The position numbers were made by a program, and so were the translations under genes. From NCBI GenBank assembly GCA_040954595.2, contig CM082576.2, positions 19,778,001-19,842,000 of the forward strand: a stretch of DNA of 64,000 nucleotides, in the 5' to 3' direction. The notes beneath the pieces are model-generated. The model did no database searches, was not told where the DNA came from, and worked only from the letters and a program-made list of their open reading frames with translations. Origin of the DNA: Balanoglossus misakiensis (lineage: Eukaryota > Hemichordata). This document shows, one piece after another, positions 1 to 12,494 of the stretch (the stretch's first letter is position 1; every line of letters starts with the position of its first letter).

Positions 1-620
1 AATTAAATGGCTTAAGCCATTTGTCTCTCCAACCAGAATTGCACCAGAGTTAAATACACACAGCTTGAAATTGTAAAATGTTGCAAAATCAAACGATCAC
101 ATCCTTACACCTATTATTAGAACCAGAAGTTGAGTCAAAATTTTCCTACCTAGAAATTTTCTTTCCTATGAAGTTTTTTGCTTATTGGCATTCATATGGG
201 AGCCTAGACCTATTCCAGCTGAGTTGCCAAAATGGCAATGTTGGACAATTCTTCTAATATGCATGATCAAAAATGGCCGCCAAATACCTTCTCTAAAATA
301 AAACTTGGCCCTTTTTTCTCAAAATTATGTGTAATATCTAAAATTTCAGGATTTGCATCCATATTGGTTATGTATTGCAAATATGGCAGTGTTTGGCAAC
401 TTTTCTATTTTGCATAATCAAAAATGGCCGCCAATCACCACTAAAAGTGAAATTTTGCCATGTTTCCCAAAATGATGCGCAATATCGTATTTTCAGGATT
501 AGCACATTCATATGGGTACCTTTAACAATACAACTGTGTTGCAAATTTGGCAGTGTTACCGTACTAATCATGAAGCAAGGAAGTGCAAACTCTGTATCCC
601 AAATATATGTCTATCCCCAC
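1..620 (+). repeat. Degenerate ~155-bp tandem modules (N module)
   Basis: About three diverged copies of a module built from a CATATGGGTACC-like start, TGTATTGCAAATATGGCA and a TTGCATAATC-AAAATGGCCGCC block. CATATGGGAG, CATATTGGTT and CATATGGGTA occur at about 193, 358 and 509. The same module forms the arrays at 1,690-2,190 (opposite orientation) and 60,770-61,690 (same orientation). This block is therefore inverted relative to its neighbour 1 kb away. Short open frames here are by-products. Confidence 0.6.
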
Positions 621-639
621 TGATAGGAGTCACAAAGAG

Positions 640-1052
640 CCAGCCCCTCTGCATCATCCTGTTCCTCAATCTCACGATGGGAATCCTTTTCAGAATTCCG
701 ACCTCAAAACATCCAGGGATTCACCATCATTCACCACACCCTCGTCAGTATCCACCATGTTTAGATCCAATGCCTGAACATGTTGTCTCTTTATCTATGG
801 ATTGCGTTAAAGGCCAGTGGGAGTTTCATCTCCTTTTTTTGCAATTTTGACCATTTTTATCTGGTGCATAATGCTAGAGTACATATCATCCATACAGGAT
901 GATGCATGTACAGTGATGGGAAATGTATCAATCCACTCCTGCACTAGATTTGCATACAGTGCCATACCTTTTAGGGCTATTTTCTTGACCTTTTTGATAG
1001 TCTGCTGGCCAAAAGTGGCTGGCCAAAGTGGCCAGCAGAGACATTCTTCCAA
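640..1052 (-). pseudogene. Broken protein-like reading frame, unrecognised
   Basis: On the minus strand an open stretch ending near 807 reads like protein: Lys-rich, then ALYANLVQEWIDTF, then an acidic end. After a stop, other frames continue with the acidic stretches HVQALDLNMVDTDEGVV and REIEEQDDAEGLALCD down to about 640. At least two frame changes are needed to join them. I do not recognise the family. It could be an old transposase or gene fragment, or chance. It lies just outside the left inverted arm. No promoter or convincing splice sites were seen. Confidence 0.25.
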
Positions 1053-1689
1053 TACCCTTCATAGTGCCAACAGACAAGGCTTGGATATACAACCTGTGTT
1101 GCTTGTAAGGCACACATCTCCAATTGGTACATTGGGCCAATTATACTGTACATGTACAGCTAGGAAAAAAATATACTTCATCATAGTTTCCATGGTCAGC
1201 AGCTTCAATAACTTGTTGCCTTTTCTTACTGAACATTTAGACTTATAAAGAAGTATAACAAGAATAAAGTTGTCCAATTAGTGTTGGCAGGGGGGTGGGG
1301 GATGTGTTCTCCCATACAAAGGTGTATAGGTATGTAGTCTTTAAGAAAAACTTGGGGTAAATGACCAGAAAATTTGACTTATAATACAAATAGGTCGGGT
1401 TTTGGGCATTTACACGTGTTGATGTTATCGACTGGGGCGACAGACTACCATCCGAAAAAATTTCAAGTACCCCCCCCCCCCCTCGGGTGCCGGCCAGTGG
1501 GATGGAGGTGATAGAAACTGTTGCAGACACAATAGAGGCCTACAACCTGAAAACCTTCTGGCTTTAACCGAGGACTTGCCATTAAAGATACCTGTAGGCC
1601 TCTATATGCTGCTCCCACATACACTCCCAGTCCTAAACCTTGCATCTGATTTGTGGTGCAGATGAATAATTAAGATTGGCTTGACAATT

Positions 1690-2190
1690 AGCACACTTAA
1701 TTGCCTGTTATGAGATATAATACATACAATCATGGGACAAGAATGGCAAAAGTTAAATTATCCAGCAGGTGTTTGAATTATGCAACTTAGAGCAGTTGTC
1801 TAATATTGCCATGTCAACCATGTTGAAATTTTTTTAGGTACCCATATTAATGGAAACCCTGCAAATTCGATATTACACACCATTTAAAACAAATATGGGA
1901 AATTAACATGTTAGAGAAATTTGGCGGCCATTTTGGATTATGCAAATTAGAACAGTTGTCTAATATTGCCATGTCAACCATTTTGAAATTGTTTTAGGTA
2001 CCCAGGAGAGTTGAATGAAAATGCCATTTGCAATGCAGTTGTCTTGTATTGGGTGCCCATATTAAGGCATTCTTGAAAACGAAACATTATTCATCATTTT
2101 GACGCAAACAGAAAAGGTGTTCAAATGTAAATTAGAAGAGTTGCCCAACCCTGCCATATTTGCAATACAGTTGTAGTGACTGTCAACTCG
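1690..2190 (-). repeat. 160-bp N-module tandem array, left arm
   Basis: Two to three copies of the N module in minus orientation, with TAATATTGCCATGTCAACCA and TTTTAGGTACCCA repeated about 180 bp apart. The right arm carries more copies (60,770-61,690). This accounts for most of the 430-bp length difference between the arms in this interval. Confidence 0.65.
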
Positions 2191-2531
2191 ACTACAGACA
2201 GTCTCGATGAACACAAGACATGATCCCAATTTGCAAGCTGAGTTGAAACTGACTGCTGCAGTAACTTAGCTGTGGGAATGTCTTGTGTGATTTAAAACAA
2301 TGATGACCAAATTTAACACAGTTTCTCTGAGGTAACCATTTAGCTTTCGTGACTAAGTTTGTTTAAGAATCCTTTATTCTACCCAAGGAACAAATTTCCT
2401 TAGAATTTCACAACTGAGACACAGTTTACAGATATACAAAAAGTGCGTACTACAAACATAAGAAATTGTTTGCATTTTTTTTCTGATGGCAATGCATTTG
2501 ACTGTAAACAGACATTGACGTCCTTTAGTAA

Positions 2532-3357
2532 GGGACTGTTCAGTTTTGGTGGAGGGGGGGGGGGCAAAAATTTGTGTCATTGGTTTTCAAAATCAGGCCG
2601 ACACCCCCTTCAACCAGGACCAAAAAAATGATGACCCCCCCCCCCCTTTGACAGGACCAAAATATGATGACCCTCCTCCCACCCCGAAAACATTTGCCAT
2701 CCTTATCTTATGTACACTGACTGTATGCAATAAAGGTAAAGGGTCTCCTCACACCTCAATTCTAAATTTCTTAAAGAAATTTATAATTTGAAGTGTATAA
2801 TTATATAGCGTTGCAATAAAGAAGGTCTATGGATAAATTAAAAGGACACGTTAATACAATAGTTGGTAGAATTGGTAAAACAAGAAAAGTGGAAGGGGTG
2901 GGTGTACGTAGGACAATTTTGTAAAATACAATTAATGCATTTTAATGAACTCAAAGGCAAATTAACTTAATGTTGGGGAGGACAAATTTCACTTTTGCCA
3001 CTCAAAGTTAACATCAGTGGGGGTGGGATGCCAAGTATTCTGCCCTGGTACACTATATGTGGCGAAGAAATAAGGGGATGGGTGTGGGAGGGGATGTCCC
3101 CCTTCCACATAAGAAAACTTTGTAAAATATGTAGCTCAAAGTTGCATTTTAATGAAGTCAAAAGCAAATTATCTCAATGTTTGAAAGGACCAATTTTACT
3201 GTTGCTACTCCACTCAAAGTTAGCATCGGTGGGTACATGTATATGACCTCCCCCCTAAACGTTTGAAAAAAAGATGACTCCCTCTTTTGGATTTCAAAAT
3301 TTAAGTGACCCCCTGGATTTTGCCAGCCTCCCCCCACCGTAAAAACTGAATGGTCCC
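2532..3357. mobile_element. Harbinger-like MITE, TAA duplication
   Basis: A non-coding 826-bp insert with inverted ends: GGGACTGTTCAGTTTT on the left, and on the right the complement of GGGACCATTCAGTTTTTACG. It is flanked by TAA at 2,529-2,531 and 3,358-3,360. The equivalent position in the right arm (about 60,354) and in the other X ends is uninterrupted. A 3-bp TAA/TTA duplication with GGG-starting ends is typical of PIF/Harbinger elements; the assignment is inference. The ends carry G/C homopolymer runs. The interior has a degenerate direct repeat of about 207 bp (around 2,940 and 3,150). Confidence 0.7.
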
Positions 3358-6300
3358 TAAGCGCTATTTTGTCAGTGAAATGGCTCCAATGTTATCCCTC
3401 CAACTATAGTTGAAACGGAGTTAAATATGTACAGCTTGAAATCATAAAATGTTGCAAAATTGAACCAAGAGTTTGGTCAATGATCAAGTTCTTACAGCTA
3501 TTACTAGAACCATACAGTCTCAGCGAACAAGAGACATTGGTCCGATTTGCAAGCCGAGTTGGAACTGACTTTGCCTGCACACAGATGTGCCAATTTCAGC
3601 GAATCTTATCGTATTTAAAAATGAATATGGAGAATTGTTATCTGTGTTCCTATTGCTAGCCTACATACATGTAGCTGTTGTCATTCTAGTGTTTTTTTCT
3701 GTATACCAAAATTGCCACACTGTTTGGGATACTTTTATCAAATGTTATGTGATACTATATCAGCCTGTTTTGGGGATCTTGACAATGACATATATTAGAC
3801 TTTTCATACACAGCATGAGGTAGAATTTCAGAAACGATTAGGTAATAAGACTGCATATCTCATAGGAAATAATCACTTTAGAAGTATTACGATAAAAAAA
3901 TCATTTCACTCTTATTGGGAGCATACATTTGTAAAACATACATACAGACATGAATACAGACATAGAGAGATCAAGGTGTATACGATTTTCAGTGGGGGAG
4001 GGGGTCCTCCTTAATTGCAAACAACTATGTAATGGTAATTTCCCTTTTATAATAACAATTTTTGAGGTATAAGGAAAAAATATCAAACAAAATAAACAAA
4101 AAAACTAATTCAGCTATGATTTGATTCAATTATCATTCTAAAGAAGCACATATCATTAACTCACAACTAAACTTTTAAAGTGATCAACCATGCACTTTCT
4201 GAGAATTTTTTTTATGCCCCCAAAATACAATTTTTTCATTTTCAGAACATTTATGATATATCACAGTAAAAAAATCCCCTGGAAACTGCAAAACAAAAAA
4301 TTGCAAAGCAATCAAACAAAAATGGCAAAAACTGTCAACAAAAACTATATTGACACTTCCATCATAGGATTTGTTAAAATGTCGTGATAACACACCTAGG
4401 AACCTGCAAACCAAATTTCAAAGAACTGTGAGTAGAGGTTTTTGAGTATTTGACCAAAATCACCCCAAAAATATACTTCAAACCAAATATTAACTGAATA
4501 TGCTCACGTGCAGTACTGTGATTGGTTGACAGAATAACAAGATTAGAAAAACCAGTGTTAAACCAATTTGGTTTATAGTGTATATGGTGTAAGGGTTGTG
4601 TGTTGCACCATTGTGAAATGTAAACATGTTTGTGGAATTGTTGCCTTGTCAATTTTTGTGAGGGGTTATGAGTCATGTACCCCATCCTGAACTGCATAAA
4701 AAGATAAGTCTATGGAATTCTAAAACTCGTTGATCAAAAATGGCAAGAAATATACCAACAAGTATGAATATTTCACCAGATTTCAACAAATCTGATTTCT
4801 GTTCATGCCTAAGAACCTCTTTAACAAGTTTCAATAAGGAAGACATTTTGGCAAACAACAGGTAATTCAGACAAATCTGACTGATATCACATATATGATT
4901 TCCCATTCAAAGTTTCCAATCAATTGGACTTGTGGTTTTACTGAAGACTATTTGGCCAAACCCTGCAGAATTCCCAAAAAATACAATTATGCAAATTTCT
5001 TTACAATTTGATCATATTTGACTGAGATCACCCCTTGAAACCCAAATACAAAGTATCAAAACAATTGCACTTACAGTTTCACGGGATTTGATTTTTTGAC
5101 AAAAACAGGAAATATTGCCCAAAAATGCATTTTTGCAAATTTCACCACCGTTTGCACAAATGTGATTCAGGTAAGCCCTATGAACCTCCATACCAAGTTT
5201 CCAATCAATGTAATTTCAGAGAAGAATTTTTTTTAACAAAACTGCAGAAAATTCCCCCAAAAATTCATAAAAAATAGCAAACGCCAGATACTGTCTCCAC
5301 CTGAACAAAATCATACGAGGTCTTCCCATAGTACTTGCACACCAATGCACGCCAATTTTTAACTGAATCTGATCCGCTGTTATTAAGTTTTTCAATTTTG
5401 ACTACTTGAACATTTTTCCAGTTAATACCAGTATGCATTTTTTCGCAATAACAATTTCTATGTACACACTAAATATCAGTAGTTTCAAGTTTTTGATGTT
5501 GATGGACATACACATACATACATCAATACATTTAGACGAAACTGATCCATTCGCAAAATACATAATTCTGTATGAGGCACACATACAGACATACATAGAC
5601 GACGGACACCAACTTATGCTATAAGCTGACATTGATATACATGTTAGCCAAAAACCAAAATCAACCTCAAAATAGACATTAAAATATATTGCACCACCAT
5701 GAGAAGACAAATTCATTTTTCGACAAATTTTCTGGGGCGTCATTGATATACCAAGCATATTGTCAAAGTACGTAGTCTCTGTGATAAGATTCCATACACA
5801 CAAAATGGTAACCTTGGAAGTCCAGCTGACGTAGTTATGCAATGGCGTCTCGTGTATTCCGTCGCCAAAAAATCATCGTAAAATTGATAGTCGGGGTCAC
5901 AATTCAAGACGACTTTCTCTAAATTCTTTATGAATGGATTAAATCGAAATCGAAATGTTGACGTATGACGTACGGAATGAGATCTGAACAGACATTCAAT
6001 GTTATCATTCTCGCTCGATCACATATTGGGTAAGCCATCTAGCAATCGCTATATAGTATTGGCGATAACAGACTGTCTATAAACTCACAAAACGGATTTT
6101 ACTGTTGAGTGTGATCAACCGCCACGTTATTTTTCTCTGAACAATAGACAAATAGAAAGCCTGGTGACATTTTGAGATTGACTGCGTGAGGACCACAATA
6201 TGCGTGAATCATTTACGGTTTGTCTTGATGAATGGGTCACGTCATAGTCATAACGCGGATTCGGCTGCACGCCAACTATCCGCCATATTGTCTCCACTAA

Positions 6301-6735
6301 CTTACTCGTAAGTAGTTTCAAACTTCATTTGAAAAGAGTATTCGTCTGACGGTCCTGTAGATTAACAATTTACGCTCTATGAAGCAACTAAACAACGTTA
6401 GCTTCCTTGTGGATTCACGTAGGGAAGTTATTCGTAACGACGGGTACAGCGTCTGAGCATGGACAGAACCACGGCAATATCGCCAGGAATGTCTCATTTC
6501 ACAGCGCCCTCAAACTGTCGATCTCCTCAAACTATCGTTTCCACTGGTCATATATGCGGCATTAACGAAAGCTCACATAGACAATCATGTAATAGAAAAA
6601 TTAAAACTTAAATAACTTCATTAATATCAAAGCCACACGCACCAAAACCTTTTCAGTTCTTGCCATATGATATCTGAACCTGTGTACTAAATTTGGTTGA
6701 AATCGGTTCAGCGGTTCTTTAGATATTGGGTATAC

Positions 6736-6781
6736 AGACAGACACACACACACATACATACATACACACACACACACACAG
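6736..6781 (+). repeat. CA/ACAT microsatellite
   Basis: A run of CACACA and CATACATA units that follows a CAGACAGACA tail. Confidence 0.9.
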
Positions 6782-6797
6782 ACATCGCTAAACCATA

Positions 6798-6822
6798 AGC
6801 TCACGTGATTTTCACGTGAGCT
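6798..6822. other. Perfect hairpin at insert end
   Basis: AGCTCACGTGA and TCACGTGAGCT form an 11-bp perfect stem around a TTT loop. It sits exactly at the right end of the left-arm-only insert, where homology to the other arm resumes. The stem contains two CACGTG E-boxes. Confidence 0.85.
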
Positions 6823-7019
6823 AAAAATGAAAAAAAATCCATGAGGTCTCAAAATGAATACACACCAATTTCTAAAGCAATTTGACCAATTTCCACCAAT
6901 TTCACATTGGTCCCAGTGGTAGATAGACATATACGAAATGGGAACCAAAGAATAAAACACATTTCAAAGATTTAACACATCTTTTTCCTCAAGAGTGTTT
7001 TTCAAATCTTCTCCACATC

Positions 7020-7300
7020 CTTCAAAATCGCCACCATAAAACCATATTACTTGTAGTGCTTATGTTTGTCATATCTAGGTGATGCATACCACTATAGATG
7101 TGTACCCTTTGTATAGAGGCAGATTAAACAGGTGTGGTACCTGTTAAATATCTGACTTCTTTAAATTACAGCCACAATCGTCAGTCAACAAGATGTTCAT
7201 GTAGATGTATACCTAGCAGTAAGCTTATTTAGATTGACAAATCTTAGATGAAAATAATGAAAAAGTGGCACAACCCTTAGGGCTTTAACTAGCAGCTTTA
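7020..7300 (+). repeat. ~300-bp interspersed repeat, copy in left arm
   Basis: It contains ATATTACTTGTAGTGCTTATG, GATTAAACAGGTGTGG and CAGTAAGCTTATTTAGAT blocks and ends in GGCTTTAA. The arm partner is at about 58,785-59,075. A third, separate copy lies at 13,110-13,415. Confidence 0.6.
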
Positions 7301-7599
7301 TGCCAGATGAGTTCGAGTCTAACGATGTAATGTTGACATTAAGGTTTCATTGAAATAACTTGGGAACCTCTCTACTATTTGAAGCACCAAAGCTGTGAAA
7401 AACTTCCTTCTTTCCCTGAGTTTTTTATGAATATGTTCTAATCTGGGACAACAATTTGTTGCCAAGTGTCTTGACCCCTTTACCAAATGTCAGGGACCGG
7501 ATTTTTTTCAGCAAAATTTCAAATAACCTTGGCTGATTTTTTACCTACTTTCACATATTGGGTAGCATGAAACAAAGTATGGCTTCCAGAAGGGTTATA

Positions 7600-8790
7600 G
7601 ATACAGTGTTTTGTAATAACAAGAATTAACATGAAACTATAATTTCATGGTTAATTTAGGACCGCCTTAATCTATGGTAATGTCATTAAATATTTGCATA
7701 TCTAATTGTAGGCTATCCAGTGGAGGGAGAAACCTAAACATGGACAACATTGGGGTCAAAATTGTTTGACAGAACTTTGGGTGACTTTGGGTAAACCTTG
7801 ACCAACATTACTATATCTTGGCATCCAGAGCAGATGCAACCTTGACACTTGGAGTGATGGAAATGCATAATGGAGTATTATGTCTCAGCTAGTCACAGTG
7901 CTTTTGCTGTGTTTTATGTCTTTTATTCAGCCAAATTAGATGTTTTTTATTACACATTGGCTGTGTTTGCCAGTACTTTTTAGCTGGTCACACTGCCTTA
8001 AGACAATGTATTCTCAAAATACCATGCAATCATTATGAAGCATATACAGCAGACAAAGTTATGGTATGACTGAACTTGCCCTTCTTTGTGACTAAAGCAT
8101 GACCGGCCTGTCTTAGGTGGCCCCTACCTAGGGGCTTTACCCGTCATTGGCTCACAGTCTGAGAAATCAGCTCTGCAGGGAAGTTAACGATGTAACCCAC
8201 CATTAAAGCTTGGATTTCCGCTTTTTGTATCTGATGCCTGGCTGAGGCCTTCTTAGGATCTACCCAATGCTGAGTAGGCTATCCCGTCATTGGCACACAG
8301 TCTCAGGGAGGGAGTCCAAAGTTCAGTATACCAGCAAAGCCTTTATATTGTCCATTCTTTTTAAGAGAAGGCTGGCTGCTGTAGAAAAATGTTGATCTCA
8401 AATGTATCATGTCCAAAAAAAGGCAGACTTCCAGCCCTATTGGTTAGGCTGGCATTAGGTATGTACATAATTAATGAGGCAAGACATAATATTCCATTAC
8501 ATAGTTCCATAACTCCAAGTGTCAAGGATGTATCTGTGCCGGATGCCAAGATATAGGAATGTAGGTCAAAGTTTACCCAAGATCACCCAAAAGTTTGTCA
8601 AAAGATTTTGACCCCAGAGTTGTCCATGTCCAGGTTACCACATCCACTAGAATAAGATATGCACATATTTAATGAGGTTACCATAGCTCAAGGGGGTCTT
8701 TAATTAACCATCAACATTTAGTTTCATATTAATGCATGTTAATATAATACACTGTATCTATAACCCTACTGGTAAGCCTAGAATTAGGTA
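7600..8790. repeat. Central palindrome of element X (left)
   Basis: The stretch 7,600-7,880 (GCATATCTAATTGTAGGCTA, then GGACAACATTGGGGTCAAAA) returns as reverse complement at 8,390-8,760, flanking a centre near 8,150. The arms resemble module B of the R repeats (GCATACCTAATTACAG, GGACATGGACCAGTATGGGG, CATCCAGAGCAGATACAGCC). X and R therefore share an ancestral module. Confidence 0.55.
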
Positions 8791-11338
8791 CATGCGAAAG
8801 TTTTTGACAAGATAGATAAGTTGTAAAATATGTACATGAACCTGACAATTGACTTAAAATAACATAAGGCAGACTTGATACTTATCGGAGATAGATACTA
8901 ATAACAACAGTGATGTTAATTACACCGGGAATGTTTGTCTTATTATAGCTACATGTAAAAGACTGCTTGAGGTAATGTAATTAAAGTGACCACTTGCGAT
9001 TCACCTTCAAAGTGCTATGCAAGTCTACGGTACATTGTTTTTCCAATGATTGGACAAAGGATATTCATAATGTGTAATTAAGGCTGGATAGCATTTTCAA
9101 TGTAATAAGCCCTGCCTTCACTATAATCTTACGCCAAATCAACATTGTTCAATTTATGTTAATAATTTCACTAAGGGATACTTGTTACATCAAATTTCCC
9201 AGCAAGGGGTGTCAGATTATTGGGCAAGTGGCATGCATGACACTAGACGATACTTTTGGAAGCAAAGCGGACAGAACACGGCTGGATATAGACTAGGTAA
9301 TTCTGAATGTGACCATGAACTGTACCACAGACTCTGTATTGTATGTTTCTGAAGAATCCCATTTAACCCAGACATCAACATACTTCAACCTTGTAAGAAG
9401 TAGAACATACATGATTTACTAGTAAATATTTGCTAGCTTATTACACACTTTGGATTACACAAAAATAGGTGTGTACACCGCTGTGACATTGCCAAGCAGA
9501 TATGACCTACCAGGTAACCTAATACAATTTCACAGGAATCGGAGTATTTTCAGTGAAAACAACATTTCTTCAACAATGACAAAAACTGCCTCAACCACAA
9601 AAATTCAGATATCAACAAATCCAACAATATCTCACTTCAATCACCACAAGGAACATGCCTACCAAAATTGAAAGCAATTTGACATGCGGTTTCAAAGAAT
9701 ACAAATTGCAAAAATTGCCTCAAGACCACAAATATGCAAATTTCACCAAAATGATATACAACATTACTTGGGTTACCTCATGGAACAAGCAAACCAAAAT
9801 TTAAATGCAACCTGACCTGACATGGAGTTTCAGAGAAAATGATTTTTGACCAAAAATGACAAAATTATATTTCCCAAAAATTACAAATTTTGCCACAATT
9901 TAAACAATACTAACAAAGATTACCTATAGGAAATAGCATACTAAATTCTAGATACAATTCACGATATTAGCTGAAAGTATATCAGGCGTGACATAAGCTA
10001 CATGCATACAAATGTTCAAAGCAATCTGACCAGTTGTTGAGTTTCTGAGTTTTGATCAATTTCACATTGCTCCAGGTAATTAGCATATTTCATTTGAACA
10101 GGCGTGCCTGCATCTAAAAACCCAATATCAAGACTTACCACACAGACTCTGTATTGTATGTTTCTGGAGTAATCAAATCAAACCAATCATGAAAATACTT
10201 CAACCTTCTTAATATGAACAAAATCCTATTTACAGGCTGGCCTACATCTACACACCAAATATCAAGGGGATACGCGAAGGGGTTTTCAAGTTTTTGATGT
10301 GGACAGACATACATACATCCATACATACTACATACACACATACAGAGGCAACTGACTGGTCAGAAGGCATGAGCAAAAATGCAGGAAATCAATGTTGTGA
10401 CACTGGTAGTAGGCCTTAATGTATACAATATCAAGACAGTTTATTTAACATGAAGTTTGATATGTTCATAATCATTCAGAGCTAAGCATATTTTGAAATT
10501 GTAAAATTAATATCAATCACATGAAAACTGACAGCATGCTTTCATTTGGGAATTTAGGTATTGTAATTAACACTAACAGTCATGAAACTATTGAATCGTC
10601 AATAAAATCATACAGTAGAAATTAATGGGTTTTCTATTTATATGCGATGTGAAAATGCAACTTGTGGTCCTTCGGCCAGTAAGAGGCATCAGATAATATT
10701 GTAAGACCCAGTTGCCCAATTGATTAGACCTACATGTATGCGCTGTGTGAAGCGCAAGTTATGGCAACTGAATTCACAGGACACTGAAGAAAGTGGAATC
10801 ACTCAAGGTACATATGTATACATGTAGGCTAACAATCACAACACAGAGAATAGTTCTCCATATTCATTTTTAATACGATAAGATTCACTGAATTGGCGCA
10901 TCCATGGGCAGGCAAGGTTAGTTCCAACTCAGTTTGCAAATCAGGCCCATGTATCTTGTTCCCTGAGACTGTCTGCTTCTAATAATAGCTGTAAGAACAT
11001 AATCGTTGACCGAATGGTTGGTTCAATTTTGCGACATTTTATGATTTCAAGCTGTGCAATATTTGCAACTCAGTTTCAACTTTGGTTGGAGGGATGATGA
11101 TGAAGCAATTTCACTGACAAAATAGCACTACTAACTGACGTCAATATTTGTTCAAAGTTAAATGCATTGCCATCAGAAAAATGTATACGAAAAGTTTCGT
11201 ATGTGAATAATAACACTTTTTCGCATAACTGCAAACCCTGTCACAGTTGTGAAATTCTAAGAAAATTCATTCATTAGGTAGAATTCGTGCTTTATGAATT
11301 CTTAAACAAACTTAGTCATGAAACCTAAATGGTTACCT

Positions 11339-11962
11339 TACACATGTGGAGGCTCGACTTCTGTGATATGATAAGATTCACTGGCTACAAAAGCTTGTGT
11401 CCCTTCAATCCATTCTCCCACTCAGGTCAAACGTGTTACATATTAAAATTGCAATGTGCATAATATACAATTAGTCTTTTGTAAATTCAGACTGAGAAAA
11501 TATGACTGATAAACATTATCTGGCACATGTTGGTGAATGGCTGGCGTTGATGTTGTGGGTTGAAATCCGAACTATGATTATCGCGGGTACAAATCACATT
11601 TATTTTCTCAGAGACAACACGTTTGCAACTTCGGGACAGAAAGGTGAAAACGAACGTCATTAGTTCTTGGGAAAAAACTCTGAAATCAATTTCGGTGAGG
11701 TCAAATGTGTTCCAAAGGCAAACCGTTTCTGGTAAACAAATCAATGGCAAATAGTTACTTCGGCGACTTACCAATCAATCAACATGGCTGCCAAATCGTT
11801 GGATATCCCGGTTTCATCTCGCGATCATTCTATCTTCCGATATGGCGTTGCTTGGTTAAATTCGTCTCTTCTTTGCCGACATAGTCGGGCGACAGCGGTC
11901 CAGAAGCATATACAGCGACGCCATCTTGTTTACAATGTGAAGTATCAACTGCGCATGCTCAA
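11339..11962 (-). promoter_or_regulatory. Promoter-like inner end of left arm
   Basis: Read on the minus strand, the inner end has an NRF-1-like GAGCATGCGCAG. It is followed by AACAAGATGGCGTCGC, a YY1-like site overlapping a Kozak-like ATG. The ATG opens a 22-codon frame (MASLYMLL..., ending before a TAA). The right arm has the same arrangement at 52,066-52,175. These motifs are typical of TATA-less animal promoters; function is inference. A longer plus-strand frame over the same bases (11,784-11,972) is probably chance. Confidence 0.3.
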
Positions 11963-12435
11963 TGGTTGTTGATTGGAAAGTGGGCAGAGCCTGCAAGATC
12001 CAGGGTTCGCTTGACCGGCCAAACGCGGTTATTCTCCCTGGACCAAATCATTTAAGCGTCAGGCGTAATACATCACATAATTGACTGGAAAACTAAACAG
12101 TCTTCCACCTATATATCAACACAGTTTATTAAACCAGCACCCGCGCAAATATTTACAAGTATATGATTAAAATTGATCAAATCATTAATCGCACGGTTAC
12201 AGCTGTCATAGTTTCTAATAATATTATTCACTGGTAGCGCTGACATACCATGTTGAAACTTGTCGCGGAAAACAAGATAATTGATCTTACGGTGTCATTT
12301 GTTTTTAAAAAGTGCTTAATAACTATTGATCCCATTGATATATTTTTCCATATTTATATATTTTTCGCAAAGTTTGACTGCTTGGGCTACTAATAGCATG
12401 GTGATCACAATGGATTTACCACCTCCCAGCTGCGT

Positions 12436-12443
12436 TATAAAAG
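12436..12443 (+). promoter_or_regulatory. TATA box
   Basis: TATAAAAG lies 59 bp upstream of the ATG at 12,495. That leaves about 30 bp to a likely start site and a 5' leader of about 30 bases. It fits the signal-peptide exon that follows. Confidence 0.6.
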
Positions 12444-12494
12444 AATGCCTATTCTGTGGACACTAGCCTCATCGAAGACCGAACGTGTTCATCG

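Larger units (their letters stand above)
4484..6823. mobile_element. 2.3-kb insert present only in left arm
   Basis: Homology to the right arm (59,160-59,290) stops after TATACTTCAAA and resumes at AAAATGAAAA, so the intervening 2.3 kb was gained here or lost there. It contains degenerate modules of about 150 bp with CCAAGTTTCCAATCAAT-like cores. It also has a CpG-richer stretch (5,840-6,500) and a non-LTR-like tail motif at about 6,680-6,735. A microsatellite and a perfect hairpin at the very end complete it. No credible gene was seen. Confidence 0.55.
2330..11338 (+). mobile_element. Foldback-like element X, left copy
   Basis: The segment is bounded by AGGTAACCA at 2,330 and TGGTTACCT at 11,338. 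Its ends are inverted repeats of each other: 2,330-2,531 plus 3,361-3,720 against about 10,640-11,338. The interior is also partly palindromic, with a module at about 7,600-7,880 returning inverted at 8,390-8,760. No coding frame of credible length was seen, so it looks like a long non-coding inverted-repeat element. No target duplication is obvious, because the flanking DNA is itself duplicated in the other arm. It contains a MITE and a 2.3-kb insert that the right copy lacks. Confidence 0.5.
1085..11962 (+). repeat. Left arm of giant inverted repeat
   Basis: This arm is homologous, in reverse complement, to 52,066-62,228. Anchor pairs read by eye are 1,111 with 62,212, 2,221 with 60,672, 3,361 with 60,354, 8,101 with 57,983 and 11,784 with 52,244. 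The sums of the pairs shift only where one arm has an identifiable insertion or a changed tandem copy number. The outer end is near 1,085, and the right partner runs into a satellite there. The inner end is near 11,962, just after GCGCATGCTCAAT. About 40 kb separates the arms. Confidence 0.85.

Noticed and set aside
5402-5842. 146-codon minus-strand frame
   Set aside because: Overlaps degenerate repeat modules and CATACATA tracts; no protein-like pattern.
6798-6830. Canonical Helitron 3' end (hairpin followed by CTRR)
   Set aside because: The hairpin is followed by AAAAATG, and the empty site in the right arm shows A/A flanks, not the A/T target with CTRR end.
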